A DNA stretch of 64,000 nt from the NCBI GenBank assembly GCA_016841325.1, contig JAENZJ010000021.1, positions 1 to 64,000 of the forward strand. The letters run 5' to 3'. This DNA comes from Thermincola carboxydiphila. GTDB taxonomy: Bacteria > Bacillota > Thermincolia > Thermincolales > UBA2595. The notes beneath the pieces are model-generated. The model was not told the DNA's origin and did no database searches. It worked only from the letters and a program-made list of their open reading frames with translations. A program made the position numbers and the translations under genes. Positions 8,151 to 18,127 of this stretch are shown piece after piece (position 1 is the first letter of the stretch; every line of letters starts with the position of its first letter).

Positions 8151-10157
8151 TTAATTCAGGGGTTTTAACTGCCTGTATTTGTGCAGGTACTTTTCCACAG
8201 CCAGTACAAAGGTGGCATGGGACCATGTCAGTGGCGATACCGAGAGGTCCTCTCCCGTATACGGGTGGACCTGTTCCGGAAAAACTCCGCTTTCCAGGGC
8301 ATACCGGACCACACGGTTTATAATGTCCCGGCTCCTGGCAAGGTCCTCAGGGCCTGTGGCGGCATCGGCAAACCACTCGGCTATCCAGAGAGTGCATATC
8401 ACCCACGGGTTTCCCGGGACATTTTGAATATCATCACTTTTCTTAAAATAGTAGTCATCAACATACCTGGCAATCCCCCCGACCTCAGTCTTGACCCATA
8501 ACTGCTCCATCACTGCATTCATGGTGTTCACGACCCGGCTGTCTTCAGGTGAAAATGCACCGAATTCAAAAATCCCATACAAACTGCTGTCAAGAGTGGT
8601 ATCCCTCTCAAGTGTCCCGTCTCTCCGGGGGTAAACTCCCCTGAGGAAACGTCCCAGTTCGGGACAATAGAGATATTTCTCCATAGCGCTGCGGACTTCG
8701 GAAGCAGCCTGGTCGTACCTGTTAGCAGCCCCGCGGTCATTCAGGATTTCGGCAAAGTGAGCGGCAGCCTTTAAACCTGCCCAGACAGCAGCGCTTGTAA
8801 AAGAAAATATTCCCCTGCGTTCCTCCCAGAGGTCAAAACTGGGTAAAGGCAGTTTGGTCACCGGATCACGGTAAGAGACCAGAAAATCAGCAGCCCGCGT
8901 TATCAGCCGGGGATACAGGGACTCTATGAATTCAAGGTTGCGGTACCGGCTGTAATAATGGCCCAGAGCAAACAGGACCAGGGCTGTTTCATCTTCCTGC
9001 ACCGGAATCAGGACCTCACCGTCCCGGAACCAGGGATGCCAGCTGGAGCCAAGGGTACCGTCTGCGTTATACTTATGCAGGAAATACCCGCCTTCAGTGA
9101 TAATATCGGCACATAAACGATAGAATTTTTCAGTGATTTCGGGATAACCGGCCATATCCAGGGCATATGCAACCAGGGCGCCATCCCGGGTCCACATGTA
9201 GCTGTAATGGTCCCTGTGGTACAGCAAAACATCGGAGTCGTTAGCCGCCAGAATAGCTCCGCCGTTATCGGTCTGAGTTCTGATAAGGAGCAGGCTGCGG
9301 TGAAACATATCCTTGACATCATCGGTAAGGTCGGCAAAATCCCGGCCCTTTTTGGATACCCAGGCAGACCAGAATGCTTCGATATCTCCGAATATCTTTT
9401 CAGCCCCGTTTTCCAGAACATATTCATTGCCCTGCCTGACTTCCCTGATGTCAGTCCCGGCTGCTATCCAGTAATATACTGAAACCGGCCTTCCATCTGA
9501 GGGCTGACAACTGAAACTAACCACACTGTCTACAGACCCGTGGGCAACAGGGCTCTGTTCCAGAAATCCGTCCTCAGCATCTCTCCAGGTCCCTTCGGCC
9601 CCCTTAAACCTCTTTATGCCCATGGCATACTGGTAAATCCCCTGACCGCCGGGTCTGCCGTCAGTCTCCCCGACCCTGCCATTAATAAGGAAGTATCTGT
9701 CCCGCTTGTAGTGACAAATGCAGTTTCGGGTAGGGTCGTAAATAGCTGTATCACCGATGTCAGTCTGGTTTATGGAAAGGTCATGGGTAAAAAAGAGGCG
9801 GACTTCACGGTCTGCGCCGGTGAGGTCAGTTATACCCACCTTCTTCAGGTATATGTCCTTCCTGTAGTGTACGGCATCGGTGATTTCAAGGGAAATTCCC
9901 AGTTGGTTGTTAACAGCCTCTATATGTGTTATCAGGCTGTTTTTCCGGTACCCCGCACTCCTGGACCACTGAGCATCATCGAGCCATGAAAAACTTCCGT
10001 CGACCCATACGCCAATCCTGTTGCGGTGCCCCAGGATATGGTTATCGAGGCCGACCACAGGATAGTAAAGGTCTCTCATGCTCAGCCCGCGGTCAAAGTT
10101 GATTAGCATAGAACCATTGCCTATGGCAATATCTCTCGGCATCTTAGGCAGCTCCAT
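8151..10157 (-). CDS. GH15 glucoamylase-like glycoside hydrolase
   Basis: 668 residues, the usual length of prokaryotic GH15 enzymes: an N-terminal beta-sandwich (1-270) and an (alpha/alpha)6 barrel. HRDHYSYMWTRDGALVAYAL begins the barrel. The general acid is expected in FDLWEERRG (Glu at about 443) and the base in PEQVHPYTGE (Glu at about 629), followed by PLTWSHATFVLAVEKY. The family releases glucose from the non-reducing ends of alpha-glucans, and some members split trehalose. There is no signal peptide, so it should act inside the cell on glycogen-like polymer. Neighbouring GH57, DUF4912 and GT4 genes support glycogen turnover. Confidence 0.88.
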   Translation of the reverse strand: MELPKMPRDIAIGNGSMLINFDRGLSMRDLYYPVVGLDNHILGHRNRIGVWVDGSFSWLDDAQWSRSAGYRKNSLITHIEAVNNQLGISLEITDAVHYRKDIYLKKVGITDLTGADREVRLFFTHDLSINQTDIGDTAIYDPTRNCICHYKRDRYFLINGRVGETDGRPGGQGIYQYAMGIKRFKGAEGTWRDAEDGFLEQSPVAHGSVDSVVSFSCQPSDGRPVSVYYWIAAGTDIREVRQGNEYVLENGAEKIFGDIEAFWSAWVSKKGRDFADLTDDVKDMFHRSLLLIRTQTDNGGAILAANDSDVLLYHRDHYSYMWTRDGALVAYALDMAGYPEITEKFYRLCADIITEGGYFLHKYNADGTLGSSWHPWFRDGEVLIPVQEDETALVLFALGHYYSRYRNLEFIESLYPRLITRAADFLVSYRDPVTKLPLPSFDLWEERRGIFSFTSAAVWAGLKAAAHFAEILNDRGAANRYDQAASEVRSAMEKYLYCPELGRFLRGVYPRRDGTLERDTTLDSSLYGIFEFGAFSPEDSRVVNTMNAVMEQLWVKTEVGGIARYVDDYYFKKSDDIQNVPGNPWVICTLWIAEWFADAATGPEDLARSRDIINRVVRYALESGVFPEQVHPYTGEDLSVSPLTWSHATFVLAVEKYLHKYRQLKPLN

Positions 10158-10288
10158 TCACTTGGTTATTTTCCTGCAACAATCAAAACAGTTTTTCCTG
10201 TATATTCATGAGGCGATAAAGGTTATGCCTTAAATAAATTTTCATTTCTGTGAGATAATAAAAAAGTCATTAGACATTATTCCACAAT

Positions 10289-10316
10289 ACCCGGTAAAAT
10301 ATAAAAATCACCGGGT
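10289..10316. promoter_or_regulatory. Inverted repeat upstream of the DUF4912 gene
   Basis: ACCCGGT (10289-10295) and ACCGGGT (10310-10316) are perfect 7-bp arms around a 14-bp AT-rich centre, 41 bp before the DUF4912 start. It could be an operator or a leader hairpin. It is not followed by a T-run. Confidence 0.4.
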
Positions 10317-10356
10317 TAACTACTGACTTCCTGACGGGGAAAAGGAGGAGGGATCA

Positions 10357-11064
10357 ATGTATAATTTCGATGCATTTATGTTAATACTGTTTTTCAGTGT
10401 ACTTATATTTGGCGGAGGTATCTATTTAATGTCCAAAAAGAAACCCATGGCCTATAAAACACTTCCTGAGCCTTTACCGGTCCGGGAAAGTGCACCGGAA
10501 CCAGAAACAGCAGAAGAACTGTTTCCCCGTCTGGATTTTTTGGCTGAATCGGAACCAAATCCCGAACATGATTTTGTCCCTGAGCTGCCCTGGGGATATG
10601 ATGACAACAAAATAACAATACTGGCAAGGGACCCTGAAACAATCTATGCTTACTGGGATATCAGTGAGCAACTGCAAAACACCCTCAGGTTCACCCACGG
10701 GCCCCGGTGGAATGAAGCCCTGCCGGTTTTGCGGGTTTATGATGTGACAGGCATTGATTATTTTAACGGTGTCAATGCCAACAGCTATTTTGACATTGTG
10801 GTCAATGATGCCGCCGGTAACTGGTATCTCCATGTAGGAGCTCCAAACCGGACATTCTGTGTTGACCTGGGTAAAATTCTTAATGACGGTACATTTGTCA
10901 CCATCGCCAGGTCAAACTTTACGGCAACTCCGCGGAATACACTGTCAGACAGGACAGACCCGGAATGGATGCTGGTGTCCACAGACCGGCGCAAGTTGTA
11001 TTCCAGGATTGGAAAAGAAGGCATGAGTTCATACGAAATATTCAGGAACTTTGTCCAAGAATAA
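10357..11064 (+). CDS. DUF4912 domain protein with N-terminal membrane anchor
   Basis: 235 residues. A single transmembrane helix (about 6-26, MLILFFSVLIFGGGIYLM) is followed by an acidic, Pro-rich linker. A DUF4912 domain covers about 80-215, with the recognisable start ITILARDPETIYAYWDIS and later WYLHVGAP. The role of DUF4912 is not established; it often neighbours glycoside hydrolase and glycosyltransferase genes. Here it is directly followed by the GH57 branching enzyme, with 16 bp between stop and start, so it may tether or sense the polymer at the membrane (inference). A strong GGAGGAGGG ribosome site precedes ATG 10357. Confidence 0.8.
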   Translation: MYNFDAFMLILFFSVLIFGGGIYLMSKKKPMAYKTLPEPLPVRESAPEPETAEELFPRLDFLAESEPNPEHDFVPELPWGYDDNKITILARDPETIYAYWDISEQLQNTLRFTHGPRWNEALPVLRVYDVTGIDYFNGVNANSYFDIVVNDAAGNWYLHVGAPNRTFCVDLGKILNDGTFVTIARSNFTATPRNTLSDRTDPEWMLVSTDRRKLYSRIGKEGMSSYEIFRNFVQE

Positions 11065-11080
11065 AGAAAGGATTGATTCG

Positions 11081-12700
11081 ATGCCTAAAGGATACCTGGC
11101 ACTGGTACTGCATACCCACCTGCCCTATGTTCGGCATCCCGAACATGAGTTTTTTTTGGAAGAACGGTGGTTCTTTGAAGCTGTTACAGAGTGCTATATC
11201 CCCCTGATCAATGTCTTTGAGTCACTGGTAAATGACGGGATTAAGTTTCGGCTGACAATGTCAATTACACCTCCGCTGATGTCCATGTTCACCGATGAGC
11301 TGCTGCAGCAGAGGTATTCCAGGCACATTACGAAACTAATTGAACTTGCTGAAAAAGAGGTCGAACGGACCAGGTGGGAACCCCATTTTCATGAGACTGC
11401 AAAAATGTACCGGAATATGTTTATCGAAGCCAGCCGGACTTTTCATGACCGTTATCACAGGAACCTTTTAAATGCCTTTAGGAAGTTTCAGGATATCGGG
11501 GTTTTAGAGGTAATTACCTGTGGGGCCACCCATGGATATTTTCCCCTTATAGGAGTGAAAAAAGAAAGTGTCCGGGCCCAGGTCGGAGTCGCTGTCGACC
11601 TGTACACCAGGCTAATGGGCAGAAAACCAACTGGCATCTGGCTTCCGGAATGCGGCTACAATCCGGGTGATGACCACATCCTTGATGAATTCGGGATTAA
11701 GTACTTTTTTGTGGACACCCATGGCATCATGCATGCCGATACACAACCGAAATACGGCATCTATGCCCCTGTCTACTGCCCGTCCGGAGTTGCCGCTTTT
11801 GGCCGGGACACAGAGACATCAAAACAGGTCTGGAGCGTCGACGAAGGTTATCCCGGGGACTTTGACTACCGGGAATATTACCGTGATATAGGCTGGGATC
11901 TTGGTTTCGACTATGTGAAACCATACATTCATCCAAACGGGCAAAGGATTAATACCGGAATCAAGTACTACCGGATTACCGGAAAATCAAATTATAAGGA
12001 ACCGTATAATCCTCACCGGGCAAACCGGAAGGCGGCTCTTCATGCCGGCAATTTCATGTTTAACAGGGAAAAACAGATTGAATACCTGGCAGGTGTCCTT
12101 GACCGTAAGCCCCTGATTGTATCACCATATGATGCCGAGCTCTTTGGGCATTGGTGGTTTGAGGGTCCGCAATTCCTGAACTACCTCATACGTAAAATCG
12201 CGTGTGACCAGGATATCGTAAAGCTGGTAACCCCAGGTGACTATCTGGACGAATATCCTGTTAATCAGATGACTGTCCCCTCAGCATCAAGCTGGGGCTA
12301 TAAAGGTTATCACGAAGTGTGGCTGGAGGGAAGCAATGACTGGATTTACCGCCATCTGCACAAGGCCAGTGAACGAATGACAGAACTGGCCTCTATGTTC
12401 CCTCATGCTGAAGGCGACCTGCTCAGGGCCCTGAAACAGGCAGCCCGTGAGCTGCTGCTGGCACAGAGCAGTGATTGGGCATTTATCATGAAAACAGGTA
12501 CTATGGTAGATTATGCCCATAAAAGGACAAAGGAACATATTTACAGATTCAACGGCCTTTATGAAGACATCAAATGGAATAAGATCAATCCATCATGGTT
12601 ATCTGAGCTTGAATACAAAGATAATATCTTCCCTGATATAAATTACCGGCATTTCCTGCCATACCGGCCGGTGAAAAGCAGGATTGCAGTTAATTTATAA
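11081..12700 (+). CDS. GH57 1,4-alpha-glucan branching enzyme (DUF1957 type)
   Basis: 539 residues from ATG 11081, preceded by AGAAAGGA at 11065-11072; an upstream frame to 11051 overlaps the previous gene and lacks a site. GYLALVLHTHLPYVRHP is the family's N-terminal strand. WLPECGY (Glu at about 190) should hold the nucleophile and PYDAELFGHWWFEGP (Asp at about 351) the acid. The C-terminal helical domain (LLLAQSSDWAFIMKTGT) is characteristic of the branching-enzyme subfamily. It should make alpha-1,6 branches in glycogen in the cytoplasm. Gene order with DUF4912 and GH15 makes a glycogen synthesis/turnover block. Confidence 0.9.
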   Translation: MPKGYLALVLHTHLPYVRHPEHEFFLEERWFFEAVTECYIPLINVFESLVNDGIKFRLTMSITPPLMSMFTDELLQQRYSRHITKLIELAEKEVERTRWEPHFHETAKMYRNMFIEASRTFHDRYHRNLLNAFRKFQDIGVLEVITCGATHGYFPLIGVKKESVRAQVGVAVDLYTRLMGRKPTGIWLPECGYNPGDDHILDEFGIKYFFVDTHGIMHADTQPKYGIYAPVYCPSGVAAFGRDTETSKQVWSVDEGYPGDFDYREYYRDIGWDLGFDYVKPYIHPNGQRINTGIKYYRITGKSNYKEPYNPHRANRKAALHAGNFMFNREKQIEYLAGVLDRKPLIVSPYDAELFGHWWFEGPQFLNYLIRKIACDQDIVKLVTPGDYLDEYPVNQMTVPSASSWGYKGYHEVWLEGSNDWIYRHLHKASERMTELASMFPHAEGDLLRALKQAARELLLAQSSDWAFIMKTGTMVDYAHKRTKEHIYRFNGLYEDIKWNKINPSWLSELEYKDNIFPDINYRHFLPYRPVKSRIAVNL

Positions 12701-12712
12701 ATATAATTTTCG

Positions 12713-12741
12713 AAGATGAGGATTCCACCTCATCTTTTTTT
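12713..12741 (+). terminator. Intrinsic terminator after the GH57 gene
   Basis: AAGATGAGG (12713-12721) pairs with CCTCATCTT (12728-12736), followed by TTTTT. Confidence 0.9.
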
Positions 12742-12837
12742 GTGGAGATCATAAACTTGCTGAATTTCTAAGGATACTTTATTACTTTAAAAAAGGGATT
12801 CGGGTATTCATTGTCGAAATTAGTAATGTCTGCCAGG

Positions 12838-12871
12838 GGATAAGTTTCCAGCAGAGGATAAGTTTCCAGGC
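12838..12871. repeat. Short direct repeat in the SLH gene leader
   Basis: GATAAGTTTCCAG occurs twice, near 12839 and 12858, flanked by related CCAG/CAG words. It lies 35-65 bp before the SLH protein start. Function unknown. Confidence 0.5.
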
Positions 12872-12903
12872 TGACACATTATTAAAAAAGGAGAGATGGA
12901 TAA

Positions 12904-15567
12904 ATGTCCAGACTGCCCGGCAAAAAGACCCGCCTCTTAACAATCACACTCTGCCTGCTGTTCCTGCTGGTAATGGTTGTCCCGGCCTTTGCCAGTATAA
13001 TATCGCGGGCCACTCCCTTTAAAGATATCAATACCACCCACTGGGGATTAAAAAATATAATCAAAATGAATGTCCGGGGGGTTGTTACCGGCTATACTGA
13101 CGGTACATTCCAGCCTAACAAAGCCATCACCCAGGTAGAAGCTGTTTTAATGACTATCCGCAACATGGGAGTTGCTGACCGGATTTCTACCATAGACACA
13201 AATCAGGAACTGCCGGTGGATGTCCCTCAATGGGTCACTGACTACTATAAGGCCGAAATGCTTTTTGCAGTACAGGAAGGGCTGATCGTGCCCTCGGAAG
13301 ACAATTTTAATTCAGCTGCCGGAGCCACCAGGGCCTGGGTAACACAGCTGATTGTCAGGTCAATCGGCAAGGACAGTGAGGCAGCCCTGCTGTCAGGAGA
13401 AATGCCGGCTGTCGGTGATGCGGCAACAATTCCGGAATGGGCCCGGGGTTACATTAATGCCGCCATCAAATACAAATTGGTGAACGGGTATCCGGATAAC
13501 ACCTTTAGGCCTTATCGTTATGTCACCAGGGCCGAAATGGTCAAACTGCTGGGCGAAAGCGAGCAGTACCTGGACCTCAGTGACACATATTTATCTGCCA
13601 GGGTTGCCGGACTTTCAGGATTGACCCTGTCTCTGTCAGTAAACGGTGTTATCGAAAACTTTGATATCAGCTCAGACACCTGGATATTCGATGAAGATGG
13701 CAGTCACACCGGATGGGACGGTATTTCTGAAAATGACCCGGTCAAAGTCATCATTGACGGTGATACTGTCAAGCTGGTGGAAATCCTGGCAGCAGATGCT
13801 GTTGTTGATACAATAACCGGAACCGTACTTCAGGTCCTTCCCACTGAAAACGTAATCGTAATTCAGGATGCGGCCCTGAAAATACATACCAAGACACTTG
13901 CCGATTATGCCACCTTTAGTGCACAGGCAGGTTCGGTAAGCGGGCTCGCAGACATTAAAACAGGTGACAGTGTGACCTTAAACTGCAACTCTTCCGGTAC
14001 AGTAATATCTGTATTACTTCTTAACTCAGGGCAGAGCGCCGCCAATACCGGCATCATCTTCTCAATTAATCCTGATGCCGAGCTGATTATTATTAAAAAT
14101 TCACAGGGTCTTCTGGATACTTACCAGTATTCAGACCAGTTAACAGTTATTATACCCCAGAAAAGGTTCCCGGCCATAACTGACCTGGAACCGGGAGATG
14201 AAGTGAAAATTACCTTTACCGGAAATGTTATCACTGAAATCGAGTTGGTAAGAGCGAAACAGGACATGACGGTATCCGGGGAGGTCCTCCTGCTCTCTGA
14301 GGACAAACGCATTATTACCATCTCCAATGATAATGGACTGTTGGAAGCATATGAAGTTGCTGAAGATGCCGAGATCGTTATTTCCGGACTTGACTACCCC
14401 CTGCTCTCCAATGTACTGGTAAATGACCAGGTAACCCTGACCGTACACAACGGAACTGTTACCAAAGTAACCGTCCAGAACAGAAATGTCAGGGATACCG
14501 TCAAAGGTACCGTCCTGGCAGTTGACACCGCCAACAGGATTATCACCCTGGAAACCGAAGACGGGGATGTGGAGATATATGAGGTCTACTCCAAAGCCGA
14601 ATTCCTTATTGATAACCGGACAACATCAGATATATCTGCAGTAGAGCGAAACCTTAAAGTAGAAGTACAACTGCTCAATGATGAAATAGTTTACCTGGAA
14701 ACCAAAAATACCGTGGAAGGCACTATTGCCAGTATTGACACCGACCGTGACCTGATTACCGTGAATACCGTCAATTCAGGGACCAAAACATATGTCCTCT
14801 CAGATGACCTTGATGTTAACATCAAGGGTGTCAGCAGCCCTGACGTCGATGACCTGGAAAAAGGCAATTATGTTGAATTAAGGTTTGAAAGTAGTGAAAG
14901 CAAGGTGGTGGCAGACATTAATGCCAGGACCACCCTCAATTACCGGGTCGCCAGGGTTGATGAGGACTCTGAAAGACTCAGGGTGGAAGATGATGACGGT
15001 GATTACTCATATCTCTATCTGGAAAACCATGTCACCCTTTCCGTCCCGGGAGTAAGTTCCCCTGATGTCGAAGACTTTAGCGCCGGAGATATGGTCAGGG
15101 CCACATACATGGGCAGCAGGCTGGTTAAGGTTGAGTCTGTCCCGGTCACCTTCGGAAAAGTGACTACAATCAACGCATATACGAAGTCTGTTTCTCTGAC
15201 TACCTTTGCAGGGGCAACAGAAACCTTTGTTTTTGACAGTGACAGTGAAATTGTCAAAGACGACCGGGAATTCAGCCTGGTAACCGTTCTCTCTGCCGGG
15301 GACCGAATCGAAGTCAAAGAGAATATCGATGGTGGCAAAACGTTTACCGTACTTGAGAAGCACAGCGGAAAATTTCAGTCCCGCAATGATGCCGGCACCA
15401 AGTTTTATATAACGGAAAATACAGTCACCTGGTCCACCTATAACCTGAGTCCGGAAGCATATATCCATTCAGGCAGCGCTGTCCTGACCCTGGATAATTT
15501 CTCCCAAAACGATCCAGTTGATTTGTACGTCCTCAACAATACTGTATATGAGCTCGAAAAGAAATAG
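12904..15567 (+). CDS. S-layer homology (SLH) domain surface protein
   Basis: 887 residues. A signal peptide (about 1-31, LTITLCLLFLLVMVVPAFAS) is followed by three SLH modules: FKDINTTHWGLKNIIKMN (about 40-85), a weaker one (about 95-150) and WARGYINAAIKYKLVNGYPD (about 180-220). SLH modules hold proteins on pyruvylated wall polymers. The remaining ~650 residues are repeated beta-rich units of about 80-95 residues with the pattern 'G-x-V-x-x-(I/V)-x-x-x-x-x-x-I-T-(I/V)' such as GTVLAVDTANRIITLETEDG and GTIASIDTDRDLITVNTVNS. There is no catalytic motif, so this is probably a structural S-layer or outer-surface protein. AAAGGAGAG precedes ATG 12904. Confidence 0.9.
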   Translation: MSRLPGKKTRLLTITLCLLFLLVMVVPAFASIISRATPFKDINTTHWGLKNIIKMNVRGVVTGYTDGTFQPNKAITQVEAVLMTIRNMGVADRISTIDTNQELPVDVPQWVTDYYKAEMLFAVQEGLIVPSEDNFNSAAGATRAWVTQLIVRSIGKDSEAALLSGEMPAVGDAATIPEWARGYINAAIKYKLVNGYPDNTFRPYRYVTRAEMVKLLGESEQYLDLSDTYLSARVAGLSGLTLSLSVNGVIENFDISSDTWIFDEDGSHTGWDGISENDPVKVIIDGDTVKLVEILAADAVVDTITGTVLQVLPTENVIVIQDAALKIHTKTLADYATFSAQAGSVSGLADIKTGDSVTLNCNSSGTVISVLLLNSGQSAANTGIIFSINPDAELIIIKNSQGLLDTYQYSDQLTVIIPQKRFPAITDLEPGDEVKITFTGNVITEIELVRAKQDMTVSGEVLLLSEDKRIITISNDNGLLEAYEVAEDAEIVISGLDYPLLSNVLVNDQVTLTVHNGTVTKVTVQNRNVRDTVKGTVLAVDTANRIITLETEDGDVEIYEVYSKAEFLIDNRTTSDISAVERNLKVEVQLLNDEIVYLETKNTVEGTIASIDTDRDLITVNTVNSGTKTYVLSDDLDVNIKGVSSPDVDDLEKGNYVELRFESSESKVVADINARTTLNYRVARVDEDSERLRVEDDDGDYSYLYLENHVTLSVPGVSSPDVEDFSAGDMVRATYMGSRLVKVESVPVTFGKVTTINAYTKSVSLTTFAGATETFVFDSDSEIVKDDREFSLVTVLSAGDRIEVKENIDGGKTFTVLEKHSGKFQSRNDAGTKFYITENTVTWSTYNLSPEAYIHSGSAVLTLDNFSQNDPVDLYVLNNTVYELEKK

Positions 15568-15570
15568 TAT

Positions 15571-15600
15571 AAAGGGGCTGTGAACCAGCCCCTTTAACTG
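15571..15600. terminator. Bidirectional terminator between convergent genes
   Basis: AAAGGGGCTG (15571-15580) pairs with CAGCCCCTTT (15586-15595). It lies between the SLH gene stop and the minus-strand fusion-gene stop at 15594, which the hairpin overlaps. Confidence 0.85.
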
Positions 15601-18113
15601 TTTTTTAACTGATTTATCCTCTCAATATAAAAGTCAGCCAGGCTTTTGGCAAATTCATAGGAATAGCCTTCTGAGTAAACGTGATACTGGGGCTCTTCAG
15701 CATCAGGAAGAACCAGGGCCCACCCGTTATCGTGGTACACCTTGACCCCATCCAGCAGTTCCAATTCCTGACCGCTGCTTTCCTCAATCAGTTTTCTCAT
15801 TACCCTTCCTTTGGCAGTCCAGGGACAGTCCGTCTCTTTTCTGACCATATTGATCTCAGGCAGGGCCGTCACCATTTCCGCAAGGGTGGTATCCCGGGCA
15901 GCCATATAGTCTATAATCCGGACAACAGTTGAAATGGCATCAAAAGTCACCACAGCCTGGTTAAAAGGCCCCTGGGCCGTTATAAGCTCAGGCTTCATAG
16001 TTTCGTGCATAAAGACCACAGGCGAGGTTTTTGTCCTGATCACTGTACCGTTTCTGGTCTCTGCCAGGGTTTCCACGACCCGGCTCCCGGTAACCGGGAC
16101 CGCTACCACAGGTTCCCGGGATGAATCGAGGATTACTGCTGACATCAGGGCTGTAAAGAGGTGGTCATCCAGGATCCGTCCGGTCCCGTCAATCAGAATG
16201 ACATGTTCTCCATTGCTGTCAAATACAACCCCCATATCTGCACCTGTCCCTGCCAGCTGAGTCGCGATTTTCTCCGCAACTGCCGTCATCTGCTCAAATC
16301 CGGTATACCCGTGAGGACTACCGGCATCATTTGATCTGTCAGCATCCCCGCTTGGGCCAGCCTCCGGTCCAAAATTGATCAATTCACAACCCAGTTCACC
16401 CAAGACACCGGGGACAATGGACTGCAGGCTGTCACCCGGAAGTATGACAGCTATACGGTACTGCTTTTTCCTGATTTCATCCCTGCGGACCATATCCAGC
16501 AGACTGCGCACATATGACTCCGTGAGTCCGGGCATATATGTGGCAATACCAACCTGGTGTTTGGTCTTGCGCTGGAAATCATCCCTCTCAAACCAGTTCT
16601 CGATTTTCCGTTCCATATCCCGGGAAATTATAGCCCCATTTCCGGTGAAGAAATTGATATTAATGGTCTCAGGGTCAGCGGCCGAAGACTTCACATGGAT
16701 CCCGCCCTTGGCTGCAATCGCCCGGAGAGCATGACGGTGTACCGGAGTTATCAGTGTCCCGCCATCTGTTACCATTACCCCTGCTGACATCAAACCTGCG
16801 ACAATAGCATTCTTGACCATTTTAGTACTCCGGTGATAGTCACTGCTTATCAGCACTGTATGCCCGGAGCCAACCACGGTCCCGTAAACAGCTCCGAGTT
16901 TGGCTGCACATTCCGGGGTAAGGTTAATATTTACCCTTCCTGACACACCGTCACTGCCGAAAAGATTCCGGCAGGCCTTTGTTCCCCAGACAAGATGGGC
17001 ATCAACCAGGGTACCCTTTTCCACCATTTTATGAGGCCAGATGTTAGTGTTTGGTTTTACCCTTGCATTTTCCCCGATAATGGTCTCTTCACCGATAACA
17101 GCACCCTCAAATACAGCGGCCCCATCCTTGATAACCACCTTATCACAGATCACAGCGCCCCTTATTTCAGCCTTTTTACCGATGTACGAGCCATTCCAGA
17201 TGACTGCCCGCTTTAGAGAGGCATGATTGTCCACCCTGCAGCCGCTGCCTAACACCACATGGGGACCGACTGCCGCTCCCGGACCGATATGGCAGTTATC
17301 GCCGAGAAAAACCGGGGCCTTAATAATGGCAGCAGGGTCAATCACACAGTCTTTCCCGGTATATATCCCTTTACCGGCAGAATCCCCCCTGACCTCAATG
17401 CCCACCCTTCCTTCCATAGCCGCAAAATGGGCCTCCTGGTACTGTTTCAGGTTGCCGATATCACACCAGTAACCCCTCAGGCTCACTCCGAAGATGGGCA
17501 TATTCTCCCTAAGCAAAAAGGGGAAAAGGTCTTTACTGAAATCAAATTTGGTATTTTCCGGGATATATTGCAAAACCTCAGGCTCCAATATATATATTCC
17601 GGTATTCACGGTATCACTGAAAACTTCTCCCCAACCGGGTTTCTCCAGGAATTGCCGGATTGCGCCTGAATTTTCCGTGATCACGACCCCATATTCAAGG
17701 GGTATTTCCACAGGTGTAAGTACCAGTGTAGCCACCGCCCTCTTTTCACGGTGGAACTTAATCGCTTCTGTAAGGTCAAAATCAGTGAGGGCATCACCAC
17801 TGACAACAACAAAGGTATCCCTCAGGAATCCCTGGGCATTTTTAACACTGCCTGCCGTTCCCAGAGGAGTGTTTTCGATAAAATATTCCATCCTTACTCC
17901 AAGGCCGGAACCGTCACCAAAGTAATCCTGGATTTCCCGGGGCATATACTGAAGGGTCACACCAATTTCGTTGATCCCATGCCGTTTCAGCAGTTCTACT
18001 GCATATTCCATTACAGGCCTGTTGAGCATCGGCACCATCGGTTTGGGCCGGTTGCAGGTCAGCGGTCTGAGGCGTGATCCTTCTCCCCCGGCCATGATAA
18101 TTGACTGTACCAA
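15594..18113 (-). CDS. Sugar-1-phosphate nucleotidyltransferase / phosphomannomutase-like fusion
   Basis: 839 residues. Residues 1-230 form a nucleotidyltransferase ([37 protein letters not shown]). Residues 245-360 are left-handed beta-helix hexapeptide repeats. Residues 380-830 are a phosphohexomutase fold ([31 protein letters not shown]). It would make an NDP-sugar, probably GDP-mannose or NDP-glucose, for polymer synthesis. The usual phosphoserine loop TASHNP is replaced by KSSAADP (about residue 473), so the mutase half may be inactive or altered. The start is TTG 18113 behind AAAGGAGAAG. The GT4 gene lies 14 bp upstream in the same operon. Confidence 0.87.
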   Translation of the reverse strand: MVQSIIMAGGEGSRLRPLTCNRPKPMVPMLNRPVMEYAVELLKRHGINEIGVTLQYMPREIQDYFGDGSGLGVRMEYFIENTPLGTAGSVKNAQGFLRDTFVVVSGDALTDFDLTEAIKFHREKRAVATLVLTPVEIPLEYGVVITENSGAIRQFLEKPGWGEVFSDTVNTGIYILEPEVLQYIPENTKFDFSKDLFPFLLRENMPIFGVSLRGYWCDIGNLKQYQEAHFAAMEGRVGIEVRGDSAGKGIYTGKDCVIDPAAIIKAPVFLGDNCHIGPGAAVGPHVVLGSGCRVDNHASLKRAVIWNGSYIGKKAEIRGAVICDKVVIKDGAAVFEGAVIGEETIIGENARVKPNTNIWPHKMVEKGTLVDAHLVWGTKACRNLFGSDGVSGRVNINLTPECAAKLGAVYGTVVGSGHTVLISSDYHRSTKMVKNAIVAGLMSAGVMVTDGGTLITPVHRHALRAIAAKGGIHVKSSAADPETININFFTGNGAIISRDMERKIENWFERDDFQRKTKHQVGIATYMPGLTESYVRSLLDMVRRDEIRKKQYRIAVILPGDSLQSIVPGVLGELGCELINFGPEAGPSGDADRSNDAGSPHGYTGFEQMTAVAEKIATQLAGTGADMGVVFDSNGEHVILIDGTGRILDDHLFTALMSAVILDSSREPVVAVPVTGSRVVETLAETRNGTVIRTKTSPVVFMHETMKPELITAQGPFNQAVVTFDAISTVVRIIDYMAARDTTLAEMVTALPEINMVRKETDCPWTAKGRVMRKLIEESSGQELELLDGVKVYHDNGWALVLPDAEEPQYHVYSEGYSYEFAKSLADFYIERINQLKNS

Positions 18114-18127
18114 GGTATCTTCTCCTT

